Part shown: piece after piece, positions 15,652 through 22,020 of the stretch
Layout of the letters: each line of letters begins with the position of its first letter
Position numbering within the stretch: position 1 is the stretch's first letter
Source: Acuticoccus sp038745295
GTDB lineage: Bacteria > Pseudomonadota > Alphaproteobacteria > Rhizobiales > Amorphaceae
DNA: 24,830 nucleotides
Direction: 5' to 3'
Assembly (NCBI GenBank): GCA_038745295.1
Contig: JBCDLN010000016.1
Location: 1-24,830, forward strand
Position numbers and translations under genes: made by a program
The notes under the pieces: model-generated
The model's input: only the letters and a program-made list of their open reading frames with translations
What the model was told of the DNA's origin: nothing
Databases searched by the model: none

Positions 15652-16563
15652 GTGAGCCAAGCGCGCACTGAGGCGGTTTCTGAAGCGGCGTTGCCGGTCC
15701 CGCGGTCAGCCCGCCCGGTTGCCGCAGCGTTTTTAATTCTTCTAGGCTCTGCCATCGTGGCGGTGACGGCGCTGTTGGCCAAGGCGCTCGGCACGGACCA
15801 CTGGGGGCCGGCGCTTCATCCGCTTCAGATCACGCAGGGGCGATTTTTCTTTGCGCTGTTGGCTGTCCTTGCAGCGTTTGCTCTGATGCGCCCCCGGGTG
15901 CACGAGCCCAACGTGCCGCTCCATTGCGCGCGGGCGATGTGCGGGTTTTTTGCCGTTTCGCTGATGTTTGCGGCTGCAACGATGATCCCGCTGTCGGACG
16001 CGACGGCGATCTCGTTTTTGAGCCCGGTGGTGACCATGGTGCTCGCGGTGCTGGTCCTGCGCGAGCGGGTGGGGCCGTGGCGTTGGCTGGCGGCGGCGAT
16101 TGCGCTGACAGGCGCGGCGGTGCTGATGCGCCCAGGCGCGGGGGTGATTGCTGTGGGCGCGCTTCTGGCGCTTGCTTCAGCGATGGCGATGGGATTGGAG
16201 CTGACCATCATCAAGCGGCTGACGCAGCGGGAGGGGATGGCGCAAATCCTCCTCTTTTCCAACGTTTTGGGGACGCTCATTGCAAGCACTGCCGCCTATT
16301 TTGTCTGGCAGATGCCGAACGGTGTGCAGTGGGCGGGCCTTGCTGGGCTGGGCTTGATGATGGTGTGCGCGCAGGTTTGCTACGTGCGCGCGATGAAGTT
16401 TGCCGATGTCAGCTTTGTGGCCCCGGTGGCCTACACCACGCTGGTGTTTGCCGCCATTTACGATGCGCTGATGTTTGCCGTGTGGCCCGATCTCGTCAGT
16501 GTGGTCGGCGCCGGCTTAATTCTCGCCGGCGCGCTCGTTCTGACCACCCGCGCGCGTCACTGA
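15652..16563 (+). CDS. EamA/DMT-family transporter
   Basis: A 303-residue membrane protein of the drug/metabolite transporter superfamily. About ten hydrophobic helices form two EamA repeats. The first carries the conserved SPVVTMVLAVLVLRERV segment at the end of the repeat, the second has the related VAPVAYTTLVFAAIYDALMF. The frame opens at a TTG at 15601, but the first 17 codons encode the tandem repeat, and GGGAGG sits 4 nt before GTG 15652, so I take that start; the N-terminus then is cytoplasmic and polar (about 20 residues). Members move amino acids, metabolites or drugs, usually outward. It diverges from the hydroxylase operon and overlaps the racemase-like gene tail to tail by 68 bp. 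Its substrate is unknown; a link to the neighbouring catabolic genes is only positional. Confidence 0.88.
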   Translation: MSQARTEAVSEAALPVPRSARPVAAAFLILLGSAIVAVTALLAKALGTDHWGPALHPLQITQGRFFFALLAVLAAFALMRPRVHEPNVPLHCARAMCGFFAVSLMFAAATMIPLSDATAISFLSPVVTMVLAVLVLRERVGPWRWLAAAIALTGAAVLMRPGAGVIAVGALLALASAMAMGLELTIIKRLTQREGMAQILLFSNVLGTLIASTAAYFVWQMPNGVQWAGLAGLGLMMVCAQVCYVRAMKFADVSFVAPVAYTTLVFAAIYDALMFAVWPDLVSVVGAGLILAGALVLTTRARH

Positions 16564-17242
16564 TTTGGGTGACGGGTTTGGGCAGTTTGGATGCCGCGTC
16601 CGCCAGGAGCGCTTGGCCGAGCGCCTGGATGGTGGCGGCCTGGACCGGGTCAATCACGGGAACGCCGAGCTTATCTTCAAGGGGCGCGCGGTGGTGGACC
16701 ATGCCAGCACAGCCCAAGATGACGGCTTCCGCGCCATCATCCAGCAGTTCTTCGGCCGCCTCCACAATGTCGGGAAAGGCTTTGGGCTCGTGAGATTGGG
16801 CGACGCTCATGTACAAGGGCGCCGAGCCGACCCAGCGGTCCGTCACCCCCATTTGCCGGAACGCGCGGGCCTGCCGCTTCACCGATGCCGGCCCCAGGGC
16901 AACGACGCCGAACCGATCGGCCAGTGAGAGCGCGGCAAAGACGGAACACTCCCTGATGCCAAGGACGGCGGCGCGGGTGGCTTCGCGGCACACCTCAAGC
17001 CCTGGGTCGGAGTAGCAGGCGAGCACGAAGGCATCGACGTCGGTCCGTTCAGCGACGATGGCGCGGGTGGGCATCACCACAGCGTCGGTATCGGCCTGGC
17101 TTTCGATGCCGAAGGGGCCTGTGGTGAGGGTCCGGCACTCAATCTGCGGCCCGCCGTGCAAGGCAAGGGGGGCGGCCGCTTCCCGGATCGCCTCGGTGAC
17201 CGCCTCATTGGAGTTGGGGTTGATGACCAGGATTTTCGCCAT
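16496..17242 (-). CDS. Hydantoin/aspartate-glutamate racemase-family protein
   Basis: A 248-residue protein of the Asp/Glu/hydantoin racemase superfamily. The start ATG at 17240-17242 yields MAKILVINPNSNEAVTEAI, the typical hydantoin-racemase (HyuE-like) N-terminus, so an extension to 17305 is rejected. The two catalytic cysteines are visible: C76 in ACYSDPG and C178 in LGCAGM, positioned as the paired acid/base residues. These enzymes invert a stereocentre, for example in 5-substituted hydantoins; maleate isomerase of nicotinate degradation is a distant relative but has different motifs. The last 20 or so residues (Arg-rich) are encoded opposite the 3' end of the EamA gene. No hydantoinase gene is nearby, so the substrate is open. 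It stands alone on the minus strand. Confidence 0.87.
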   Translation of the reverse strand: MAKILVINPNSNEAVTEAIREAAAPLALHGGPQIECRTLTTGPFGIESQADTDAVVMPTRAIVAERTDVDAFVLACYSDPGLEVCREATRAAVLGIRECSVFAALSLADRFGVVALGPASVKRQARAFRQMGVTDRWVGSAPLYMSVAQSHEPKAFPDIVEAAEELLDDGAEAVILGCAGMVHHRAPLEDKLGVPVIDPVQAATIQALGQALLADAASKLPKPVTQISDARGWSERARRRELSRRRPH

Positions 17243-17517
17243 CGTGCGCGGTGACCTCATGCTGGAGTGGGGCTCTTTCCACCCACGGCCTGTTGTGCGC
17301 TTCACCTGACGGTGCGCGACGCTGCCGCGATCTGAGCCCCTCTTTGGTGTGGCTGACAGGACGGTTTTAGCCGGTTGGGGGCTGATCTTGAAGGCTGCTG
17401 ACGGGGAGCAAAAAGGGATGGCGCCGTTGCGACCTTAGGTGGAGAGGGCGAAACACTGGCGCGAATGGCGCGTCGATCTGTGTGTGCGGGAAGGGGTTGC
17501 GAGTGCGGTCGGCCGTC

Positions 17518-17559
17518 ATTCACAGCGCAGTTTGAGACATAATGTCGCGAGCTGTGAAT
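17518..17559. promoter_or_regulatory. Nested inverted repeats, possible operator
   Basis: Outer arms ATTCACAGC (17518-17526) and GCTGTGAAT (17551-17559) are perfectly complementary over 9 bp, 24 nt apart. Between them sits a second perfect dyad, GACAT-A-ATGTC (17536-17546). No T-run follows on either strand, so it is not a simple terminator. It lies about 280 nt upstream of the racemase-like gene and could be its control site. Confidence 0.4.
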
Positions 17560-17674
17560 TGACCGTTATATTGCTCAACCGCCCCCAACATTTTCGGGAA
17601 ATTTCTGTCAACGGCTGGTGTGATGCTCAGCAGGCGGCGTGTGTGGTTTGGGGTCGTTCCGAAGGGGCAGACAC

Positions 17675-17712
17675 CCAAAGCAAAACCCAGACTGCGGGAG
17701 CCGCAATCTGGG
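17675..17712 (-). terminator. Rho-independent terminator after arsR
   Basis: A 12-bp stem with one mismatch: arms 17686-17697 (CCCAGACTGCGG) and 17701-17712 (CCGCAATCTGGG), with a 3-nt loop. Read on the minus strand it is followed by TTTTGCTTT, about 70 nt past the arsR stop. It separates arsR from the racemase-like gene. Confidence 0.75.
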
Positions 17713-17780
17713 CCTGCAAAAGCGTTCTGAACCGGGTGGTAATGCAGCCGCGGCGCGAAAAGCGCGCCGGGTGGCCCCCG

Positions 17781-18104
17781 TTAGACGTGTATGGCCAAGG
17801 GGGCTGTTTTGGCGATGGCGTTGGGCATGACGTGCGGTTGCGCCTCCAGCCAGGAGTTAATTTGTTCAAGCGCTTCGGGGCGCACGCGGATCATACGGCG
17901 CTGCCGGTCGATCCGCCGCTCCACCAGGCCAGCGGACTCTAAAACGCGCAAGTGGCGCGAAATCGCTGGGGGAGTGACACTGAAAGGCGCGGCGATTGCG
18001 CCGACTGGAAGCTCACCATCTGTGAGAAGACGGCTCACGATCGAAAACCGCGTCTCATCCGCGAGAGCCGCGAAGATTGGGAGGAGCCCAGTGGTTTCGG
18101 CCAT
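17781..18104 (-). CDS. ArsR-family winged-helix transcriptional repressor, no metal-site cysteines
   Basis: A 107-residue protein. The ArsR-type core starts with FAALADETRFSIVSRLL (11-27) and has the recognition helix in VTPPAISRHLRVLESAGLV (43-61), then the wing RRIDRQRRMIRV (63-74). The position that carries ELCVC in metal sensors reads ELPVG here, and the protein has no cysteine, so arsenic or heavy-metal sensing by the usual site is unlikely. Two starts fit: ATG 18108-18110 and ATG 18102-18104; GGGAG is 7 nt from the second, which I use. Relatives are often encoded beside an SRPBCC (AHSA1-like) or methyltransferase gene; none is present. A 10-bp inverted repeat lies just upstream and may be its own operator. 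Confidence 0.88.
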   Translation of the reverse strand: MAETTGLLPIFAALADETRFSIVSRLLTDGELPVGAIAAPFSVTPPAISRHLRVLESAGLVERRIDRQRRMIRVRPEALEQINSWLEAQPHVMPNAIAKTAPLAIHV

Positions 18105-18120
18105 CCTCATTCTCCCGTTA

Positions 18121-18168
18121 TGGTTGCAATACGCACGTCATAAGCCACTACCCACTCAATTGCAACCA
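18121..18168. promoter_or_regulatory. Perfect 10-bp inverted repeat upstream of arsR, possible autoregulatory sites
   Basis: TGGTTGCAAT at 18121-18130 and ATTGCAACCA at 18159-18168 are exact reverse complements separated by 28 nt. The first begins 17 nt upstream of the arsR start. Spacing of arm centres (38 nt) puts both arms on nearly the same DNA face, as expected for two bound dimers or a looped repressor. The 28-nt gap would house the arsR promoter. ArsR proteins normally repress their own gene; the link to this site is inference. Confidence 0.55.
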
Positions 18169-18247
18169 GTGTTTGCTGTCCGACGCGTGAATGACAGTAA
18201 CCTGATTTAAGAATGTGGTCGTGTTATGACCTCTTAACTCAATACAC

Positions 18248-18272
18248 AAAAACGCCAGCCCGAAGGCTGGCG
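18248..18272 (-). terminator. Rho-independent terminator after the BA14K-type gene
   Basis: A perfect 8-bp stem (18253-18260 with 18265-18272). On the minus strand the loop is the very stable TTCG tetraloop and the stem is followed directly by TTTTTGTG. It lies 22 nt past the stop codon. Confidence 0.92.
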
Positions 18273-18294
18273 TATATTGGACGCAAATAAATCG

Positions 18295-19095
18295 TTATGG
18301 CAATCGACATATTCGTCTGACGCCGTCGTAGCCGAGAAATGTTCCGTCGGATGCGCGGAAGGATCGGTACTTTAAGCTGCACTGGCGGTACCAGGGGCCT
18401 GTGAAGGGCTCGGGGTAGTACCCGTAATCATCCACAACTACAGCGGGCCCAGAGTCGTAAAGCCCAGCGCCAATGACGGCCCCCACACCCAGGCCGAAGA
18501 GACCTGCGACGATGGCGCCGGAATAATCGTAGTAGCGGCCGCCGTAGTACCAGTAGGGCCTGCCGCGGTGGTAGAACTTGCGGCCACGGCGGTAGCGATT
18601 GTCGACCCTGCGGGCGGTGCGGCGCGCAGTCCGGCGGGCTGTGCGCCTTGCCACGCGGCGGGTTTGCCGGCGGTTGACGGCGCGTCTTGGCCCGCGTGCG
18701 GTGCGTCTGGCGGTTCTGCGCCCGGTCCGCCTTGCGGTGCGTCTTGCTGTTCCGCGGGTTGCTCTGCGCGGGCTGCGCCTGGCTGCGCGGCGGCGGACGG
18801 AGCCGCGGGTTCTGGCGCGGCTTCTGCTGCGTGCACCGCGGCGAGGAAGGCGCCGCGCGCTGCCGCGCCGAACACTGCCGCGGCGGGCGCCGCCGCGTCG
18901 GCTTTGGGTCAGGTCAATCCCTGAGAGGACGTTTTGGCCAAAGCCGCCTGCGGTGCCCTTTGAGAGTGCCGGAGCAAAGGCAAGCGCTGGTGTGCTTGTT
19001 GTGGTGGTGGCGAGCGTGAACACCGCAGGCGCTGTCACCGCCAGAACCGCGGTGACCCCCAGCCGTGCCAGCGGTTGCCGGATTGAAGTGAACAT
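18295..19095 (-). CDS. Secreted BA14K-family protein with a long arginine-rich insert
   Basis: A 266-residue protein from ATG 19093-19095, with GAGGAGG 7 nt upstream; the longer frame to 19311 is rejected. Residues 1-39 are a signal peptide ending PALA. Residues 66-172 hold about 50 arginines, largely as RRTA, RRGS and RRAT repeats. Then follow an aromatic stretch (YWYYGGRYYDY, 181-191), a Gly/Ala hydrophobic segment (193-212) and the BA14K signature CSLKYRSFRASDGTFLGYDG (239-258) with a closing C263. BA14K of Brucella is a lectin-like, immunoreactive envelope protein. The Arg-rich block is not part of the usual family and might bind LPS, nucleic acid or peptidoglycan polyanions; that is inference. 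It has its own terminator and no operon partner. Confidence 0.82.
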   Translation of the reverse strand: MFTSIRQPLARLGVTAVLAVTAPAVFTLATTTTSTPALAFAPALSKGTAGGFGQNVLSGIDLTQSRRGGARRGSVRRGSARRLPRRGARSRSRARTRGSVRRRAARRSPRRATRGTARRTARRTGRRTARRTARGPRRAVNRRQTRRVARRTARRTARRTARRVDNRYRRGRKFYHRGRPYWYYGGRYYDYSGAIVAGLFGLGVGAVIGAGLYDSGPAVVVDDYGYYPEPFTGPWYRQCSLKYRSFRASDGTFLGYDGVRRICRLP

Positions 19096-19340
19096 CGTTA
19101 CGCCTCCTCCGCTGAGATCGGCCGATGTCCAAAGGGCATTCTCACCGATCCGCCATTTAAACGGCAGTGTCGATGAACCGTGGTTGAACAAACCTCCCCT
19201 CATCAAATTAATTCTGTTTTTGCGATGTGAGCGGGCCCGCCTGCGCGCGGGTTTGCCGCGCCTCATGGGCTTGCCGGCCCGAACCCTGGGATGGCCGCTG
19301 GTTGGGAGCATGGGCGGGAGGGGCTCACCCTGCCGCGGCG

Positions 19341-19370
19341 AAAAAAAAATGCGCCGCTGGGGAGCGGCGC
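19341..19370 (-). terminator. Rho-independent terminator of the glnK-amtB operon
   Basis: A perfect 8-bp GC-only-but-one stem (GCGCCGCT 19351-19358 with AGCGGCGC 19363-19370, 4-nt loop). On the minus strand it is followed by A and nine T residues. It lies about 60 nt past the amtB stop. Confidence 0.95.
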
Positions 19371-19394
19371 ACGGGAGCCTTGGCAGGTGGTGAT

Positions 19395-19422
19395 CGTCTG
19401 CCGGCGGGAAGACCGGCAGACG
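19395..19422. other. Strong hairpin just after amtB
   Basis: Arms CGTCTGCCGG (19395-19404) and CCGGCAGACG (19413-19422) pair perfectly over 10 bp with an 8-nt loop. No T-run follows in the minus direction. It begins 9 nt past the amtB stop, ahead of the true terminator, so it may protect the mRNA 3' end or act as a first pause element. Confidence 0.6.
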
Positions 19423-19431
19423 AGGGTCGCC

Positions 19432-20904
19432 CTACTTCTGGCTGAACTCCGGATAGGCGTGGATGCCGATCTCGGATTGGTCGAGGCCAGAGGCTTCTTC
19501 CTCCGGCGTCGCCCTGAGGCCAGTCACAGCCGCCAGGATCAGCCACACGATGAGCGATGCGAAGAACGCCGCCGCACCGATGGAGATCACGCCGATGAAC
19601 TGCACATAGTAGGTGGCATCGGTGTTGGTGAACGGAACGATCATCGTGCCCCAGATGCCGGCGATCAGGTGGACCGGAATGGCGCCCACAACATCGTCGA
19701 TCCGGATGCGGTCAAGGAGCGGCACGAACACCACGACAATCACGCCGCCGATACCGCCGATGAGAGCTGCATCCGTCATGGACGGGGTCAGCGGTTCGGC
19801 GGTGATGGACACGAGGCCGGCCAGAGCGCCGTTGAGCGCCATGGTCACGTCCACCTTCCGGTAGAGGATCTGCGTCAAGATGATGGTGACCACCACACCG
19901 GCGGCAGCAGCGGTGTTGGTGTTGACGAAGATCTTCGCCACCGATGAGGCGTCCGCAATGGTGCCGAGCGCGAGCTGAGAGCCGCCGTTGAAGCCGAACC
20001 AGCCGAGCCAGAGGATAAACGTCCCCAGTGTTGCAAGCGGAATGGACGAGCCTGGCATCGGGTGGATGGTGCCGTCTTTGCCGTACTTGCCTGCACGGGC
20101 GCCGACCACGATGGCCCCGGCGAGAGCTGCCCAGCCGCCGACCGAGTGGACGAGGGTGGAGCCAGCAAAGTCAGAAAAGCCCATTTGGTCGAGCCAGCCG
20201 GTGCCCCACTCCCAAGAGCCAGTGATGGGGTAGAGGATGCCGGTGAGGAACACCACGAAGATGAGGAACGGCCAAAGGCGCATGCGCTCAGCGATGGTGC
20301 CTGACACAATGGAGGCTGTGGTGGCACAGAACACCATTTGGAAGAACCAGTCCGAGGCTGCCGCATAGCTGCCAGGGTCCGCGTCGGGCTGCGGGATGTC
20401 CTTCATGGAGAAGGTGCCCAAGTAGCCGGCGAGCCCTGCAATGTTGTCGGCAACGTTCACGTTCTCGTACATGAGGTTGTAGCCGAGCACCCAGAACATC
20501 AGGCCTGCTATGGAATAAAGGCCGATATTCTTCATACATTGCATGGCCGCGTTCTTGGACCGAACGAGCCCGGCTTCGAGCATCGCAAAGCCGCACGCCA
20601 TGAACATGACGAGGAAGCCGCCAATCAGGAAGAGCACCGTGTTGAACACGTAGGGCTCTGCCGCAGGAGGCGCTTCAGCATCGCCAGAGGCTTGTTCAGC
20701 TTGGGTTTCCAGAGCGGTCACCCGGCTTTCCAGGGCCGACACCGCCTCAGGGCTCGCCGCGGGCGCAGCAGCGGGTGCCGTCACCTCGGCTGCTGGCGCG
20801 GTTTCAGCCGGCGTGGTTGTGTCGGTTTGGGCAAAAGCTGCCGAGACCGACATGGCGAGCGCCAAACCGGCTCCCGCGAGTGTTCTCAGTAGTGTGCTCT
20901 TCAT
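19432..20904 (-). CDS. amtB: Ammonium transporter AmtB with extended periplasmic N-terminus
   Basis: A 490-residue Amt/Rh-family channel. A signal peptide (1-25, ending AAFA) is followed by an Ala/Pro/Thr-rich stretch (26-52) and a short heptad-like helix (54-72, SALESRVTALETQAEQA) before the first membrane helix at about 86. The conserved pore histidines are H253 (LVHSVGG) and H412 (PVHLIAG); the NTNTAAAAGV block (328-337) is also present. The start ATG 20902-20904 is preferred to a TTG at 20934, which abuts the glnK stop. The C-terminal tail (from 463) is the cytoplasmic segment that PII docks against. It transports ammonium and is encoded 30 nt after glnK, the PII protein that closes it when nitrogen is plentiful. 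Confidence 0.97.
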   Translation of the reverse strand: MKSTLLRTLAGAGLALAMSVSAAFAQTDTTTPAETAPAAEVTAPAAAPAASPEAVSALESRVTALETQAEQASGDAEAPPAAEPYVFNTVLFLIGGFLVMFMACGFAMLEAGLVRSKNAAMQCMKNIGLYSIAGLMFWVLGYNLMYENVNVADNIAGLAGYLGTFSMKDIPQPDADPGSYAAASDWFFQMVFCATTASIVSGTIAERMRLWPFLIFVVFLTGILYPITGSWEWGTGWLDQMGFSDFAGSTLVHSVGGWAALAGAIVVGARAGKYGKDGTIHPMPGSSIPLATLGTFILWLGWFGFNGGSQLALGTIADASSVAKIFVNTNTAAAAGVVVTIILTQILYRKVDVTMALNGALAGLVSITAEPLTPSMTDAALIGGIGGVIVVVFVPLLDRIRIDDVVGAIPVHLIAGIWGTMIVPFTNTDATYYVQFIGVISIGAAAFFASLIVWLILAAVTGLRATPEEEASGLDQSEIGIHAYPEFSQK

Positions 20905-20934
20905 TGAGAGTGTCCGGTTCGAGAGTGAGGTCAA

Positions 20935-21273
20935 TTAAAGGGCTTCAGCGTCGACTTCGCCGGTGCGCACGCGTACGACCGAATCCAGCGAATAGACGAA
21001 GATTTTCCCGTCCCCGATTTGGCCCGTTTGCGCGCTTTGCTGGATGGCATCCACCACGCGCGACACCGAGTCCTCGGCAACCGCAAGCTCGATTTTGAGC
21101 TTGGGCAAGAAATTCACCGCGTATTCGGTGCCGCGGTACACCTCGGTGTGGCCCTTTTGCCGGCCATAGCCTTTCACTTCGCTCACCGTGAGGCCCGAAA
21201 CCCCCACTTCGGAGAGCGCTTCGCGCACCTCATCAAGCTTGAATGGCTTAATGATCGCCATCACAATTTTCAT
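20935..21273 (-). CDS. glnK: Nitrogen regulatory protein PII (GlnK type)
   Basis: A 112-residue protein, the standard PII length. It starts MKIVMAIIKPFKLDEVREAL and has the T-loop GYGRQKGHTEVYRGTEY with the uridylylation site Y51. The PII signature segment near 83-96 and the C-terminal block IGDGKIFVYSL are intact. The start at 21271-21273 has GGGA 9 nt upstream; the frame extends to 21303 but adds a non-family peptide. GlnK binds ATP/ADP and 2-oxoglutarate and controls AmtB, its immediate downstream neighbour (gap 30 nt). A sigma-54-type promoter element about 64-81 nt upstream fits nitrogen-limitation control. Confidence 0.97.
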   Translation of the reverse strand: MKIVMAIIKPFKLDEVREALSEVGVSGLTVSEVKGYGRQKGHTEVYRGTEYAVNFLPKLKIELAVAEDSVSRVVDAIQQSAQTGQIGDGKIFVYSLDSVVRVRTGEVDAEAL

Positions 21274-21336
21274 GCCCATTCCCTTCGTCTCCCCGCGGAA
21301 CAAAGTCCTGTTCCCCGGCGGCCCAGTGGCTAAGGT

Positions 21337-21354
21337 TTACAAGAGCCGTGCCAA
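21337..21354 (-). promoter_or_regulatory. Sigma-54-type promoter for glnK-amtB
   Basis: On the minus strand the sequence reads TTGGCACG-GCTC-TTGTAA, close to the consensus TGGCACG-N4-TTGC(A/T) with the GG and TTG elements correctly spaced. Only the C of the -12 TTGC is replaced by T. The predicted start is near 21325, giving a leader of about 50 nt before glnK. NtrC-RpoN control is the known pattern for glnK-amtB in proteobacteria; no clear NtrC sites were assigned. Confidence 0.75.
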
Positions 21355-21541
21355 CCGAGCGGGCCCCAATTGCCTGTTTGATAGACACGGATGTTGCACA
21401 AGACTTATGCGGCTGCTTCGGGTTTCATCACTCAGCCGCCCACCCTTGTCGCGAACGCCTCCTACTAGCAGCATCGAGGGCCGTTGGCGTCCCCTTTTGT
21501 TGGGGTTTTCCCGAGGGTTGGGGCCTTGACCGTCGCGGCTG

Positions 21542-21580
21542 GATCGCGCCACCTCGCAGACCTGTGCGTGGCGCGCGATC
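21542..21580 (+). other. Hairpin in the leader of the EVE-domain gene
   Basis: GATCGCG (21542-21548) pairs with CGCGATC (21574-21580), and CCAC (21549-21552) with GTGG (21568-21571), leaving a 2-nt bulge. It ends 20 nt before the EVE-domain start. There is no T-run, so it is not a terminator. It could be a translational control element or part of a small RNA; nothing I recognise. Confidence 0.4.
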
Positions 21581-21600
21581 AACGCGAATGGAGACCCCTG

Positions 21601-22017
21601 ATGGCCCGTTGGCTTTTCAAATCAGAACCCGGGACCTGGAGCTGGGACGACCAAGTCGCCGCCGGCAAAGAAGGCACCGAGTGGGACGGCGTGCGCAATT
21701 ATCAGGCACGGAATGTCATGCGGGAGATGAAGAAGGGCGATCGGGGCTTTTTCTATCACTCGGTCAACTTGAAAGAGATCGTCGGCATTGTGGAGGTGTG
21801 CGCCACCATCCATCCGGACTCCACAGATGAGAGCGGCACCTGGGAGTGTGTGGATATTCGCGCAGTGAAGCCGCTCAAGGTGCCGGTGACTTTGGAGGTG
21901 GTGAAGGCGACGGAGGCTTTGAGCGAGATGGTGCTGGTGAAGAACTCGCGCCTTTCGGTGCAGCCTGTGAGCGATGCGGAGTGGGCGGCCATCATGAAGC
22001 TTGGCAAGACGAGGTAG
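21601..22017 (+). CDS. EVE-domain protein
   Basis: A 138-residue protein that is a complete EVE domain, a PUA/YTH-like fold. Hallmarks are the N-terminal WLFKSEPGTWSW (4-15), WDGVRNYQARN (28-38) and GDRGFFYHS (46-54), then the C-terminal helix with MVLVKNSRLSV (110-120). The start ATG 21601 has GGAG 7 nt upstream, and the longer frame lacks homology-like sequence. EVE proteins bind modified bases in DNA or RNA in restriction and related systems; the stand-alone form in proteobacteria has no settled role. The next gene, a methyltransferase, begins 3 nt after the stop, so the two are almost certainly co-transcribed. Confidence 0.93.
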   Translation: MARWLFKSEPGTWSWDDQVAAGKEGTEWDGVRNYQARNVMREMKKGDRGFFYHSVNLKEIVGIVEVCATIHPDSTDESGTWECVDIRAVKPLKVPVTLEVVKATEALSEMVLVKNSRLSVQPVSDAEWAAIMKLGKTR

Positions 22018-22020
22018 GGG

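Larger units (their letters stand above)
17243..17780. other. Intergenic region of 538 nt with inverted repeats and one terminator
   Basis: No credible gene. Open frames on both strands here are Arg/Trp-rich and lack family motifs. The region contains the arsR terminator (17675-17712), a nested inverted repeat (17518-17559), a near-palindrome ATTTTC/GGAAAT around 17590-17603, and a TTGACA on the minus strand (17607-17612) with no good -10. A short hairpin (CGGCGCG at 17751-17757, CGCGCCG at 17763-17769) lies just beyond the arsR stop. The racemase promoter presumably lies within, but I cannot place it. Confidence 0.55.

Noticed and set aside
16496..17242. Calling the racemase-family protein a maleate isomerase of nicotinate degradation
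   Set aside because: The start ILVINPNSN and the ACYSDPG/LGCAGM cysteine motifs fit hydantoin-racemase-like proteins better, and the other genes of the maleamate route are absent.
17439..17942. 167-codon plus-strand frame over the intergenic region and arsR
   Set aside because: It runs through the arsR terminator and antisense to arsR, has no recognisable domain and no ribosome site.
17781..18104. Arsenic-resistance regulator
   Set aside because: There is no cysteine metal site and no ars gene in the window; only the winged-helix family can be supported.
18600..18900. Repetitive DNA that could look like a CRISPR or satellite array
   Set aside because: Repeats are short, imperfect and codon-phased, encoding RRTA-type peptide repeats inside a gene; there are no unique spacers of constant length.
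18599..19393. 264-codon plus-strand frame opposite the BA14K gene
   Set aside because: It is Arg/Leu/Ala low-complexity and is produced by the reverse complement of the arginine-codon repeats; the minus strand has signal peptide, family signature, ribosome site and terminator.
21304..21600. Possible structured small RNA (6S- or SRP-like) in the glnK-EVE gap
   Set aside because: One hairpin is present but no conserved core sequence of a known RNA family could be identified.
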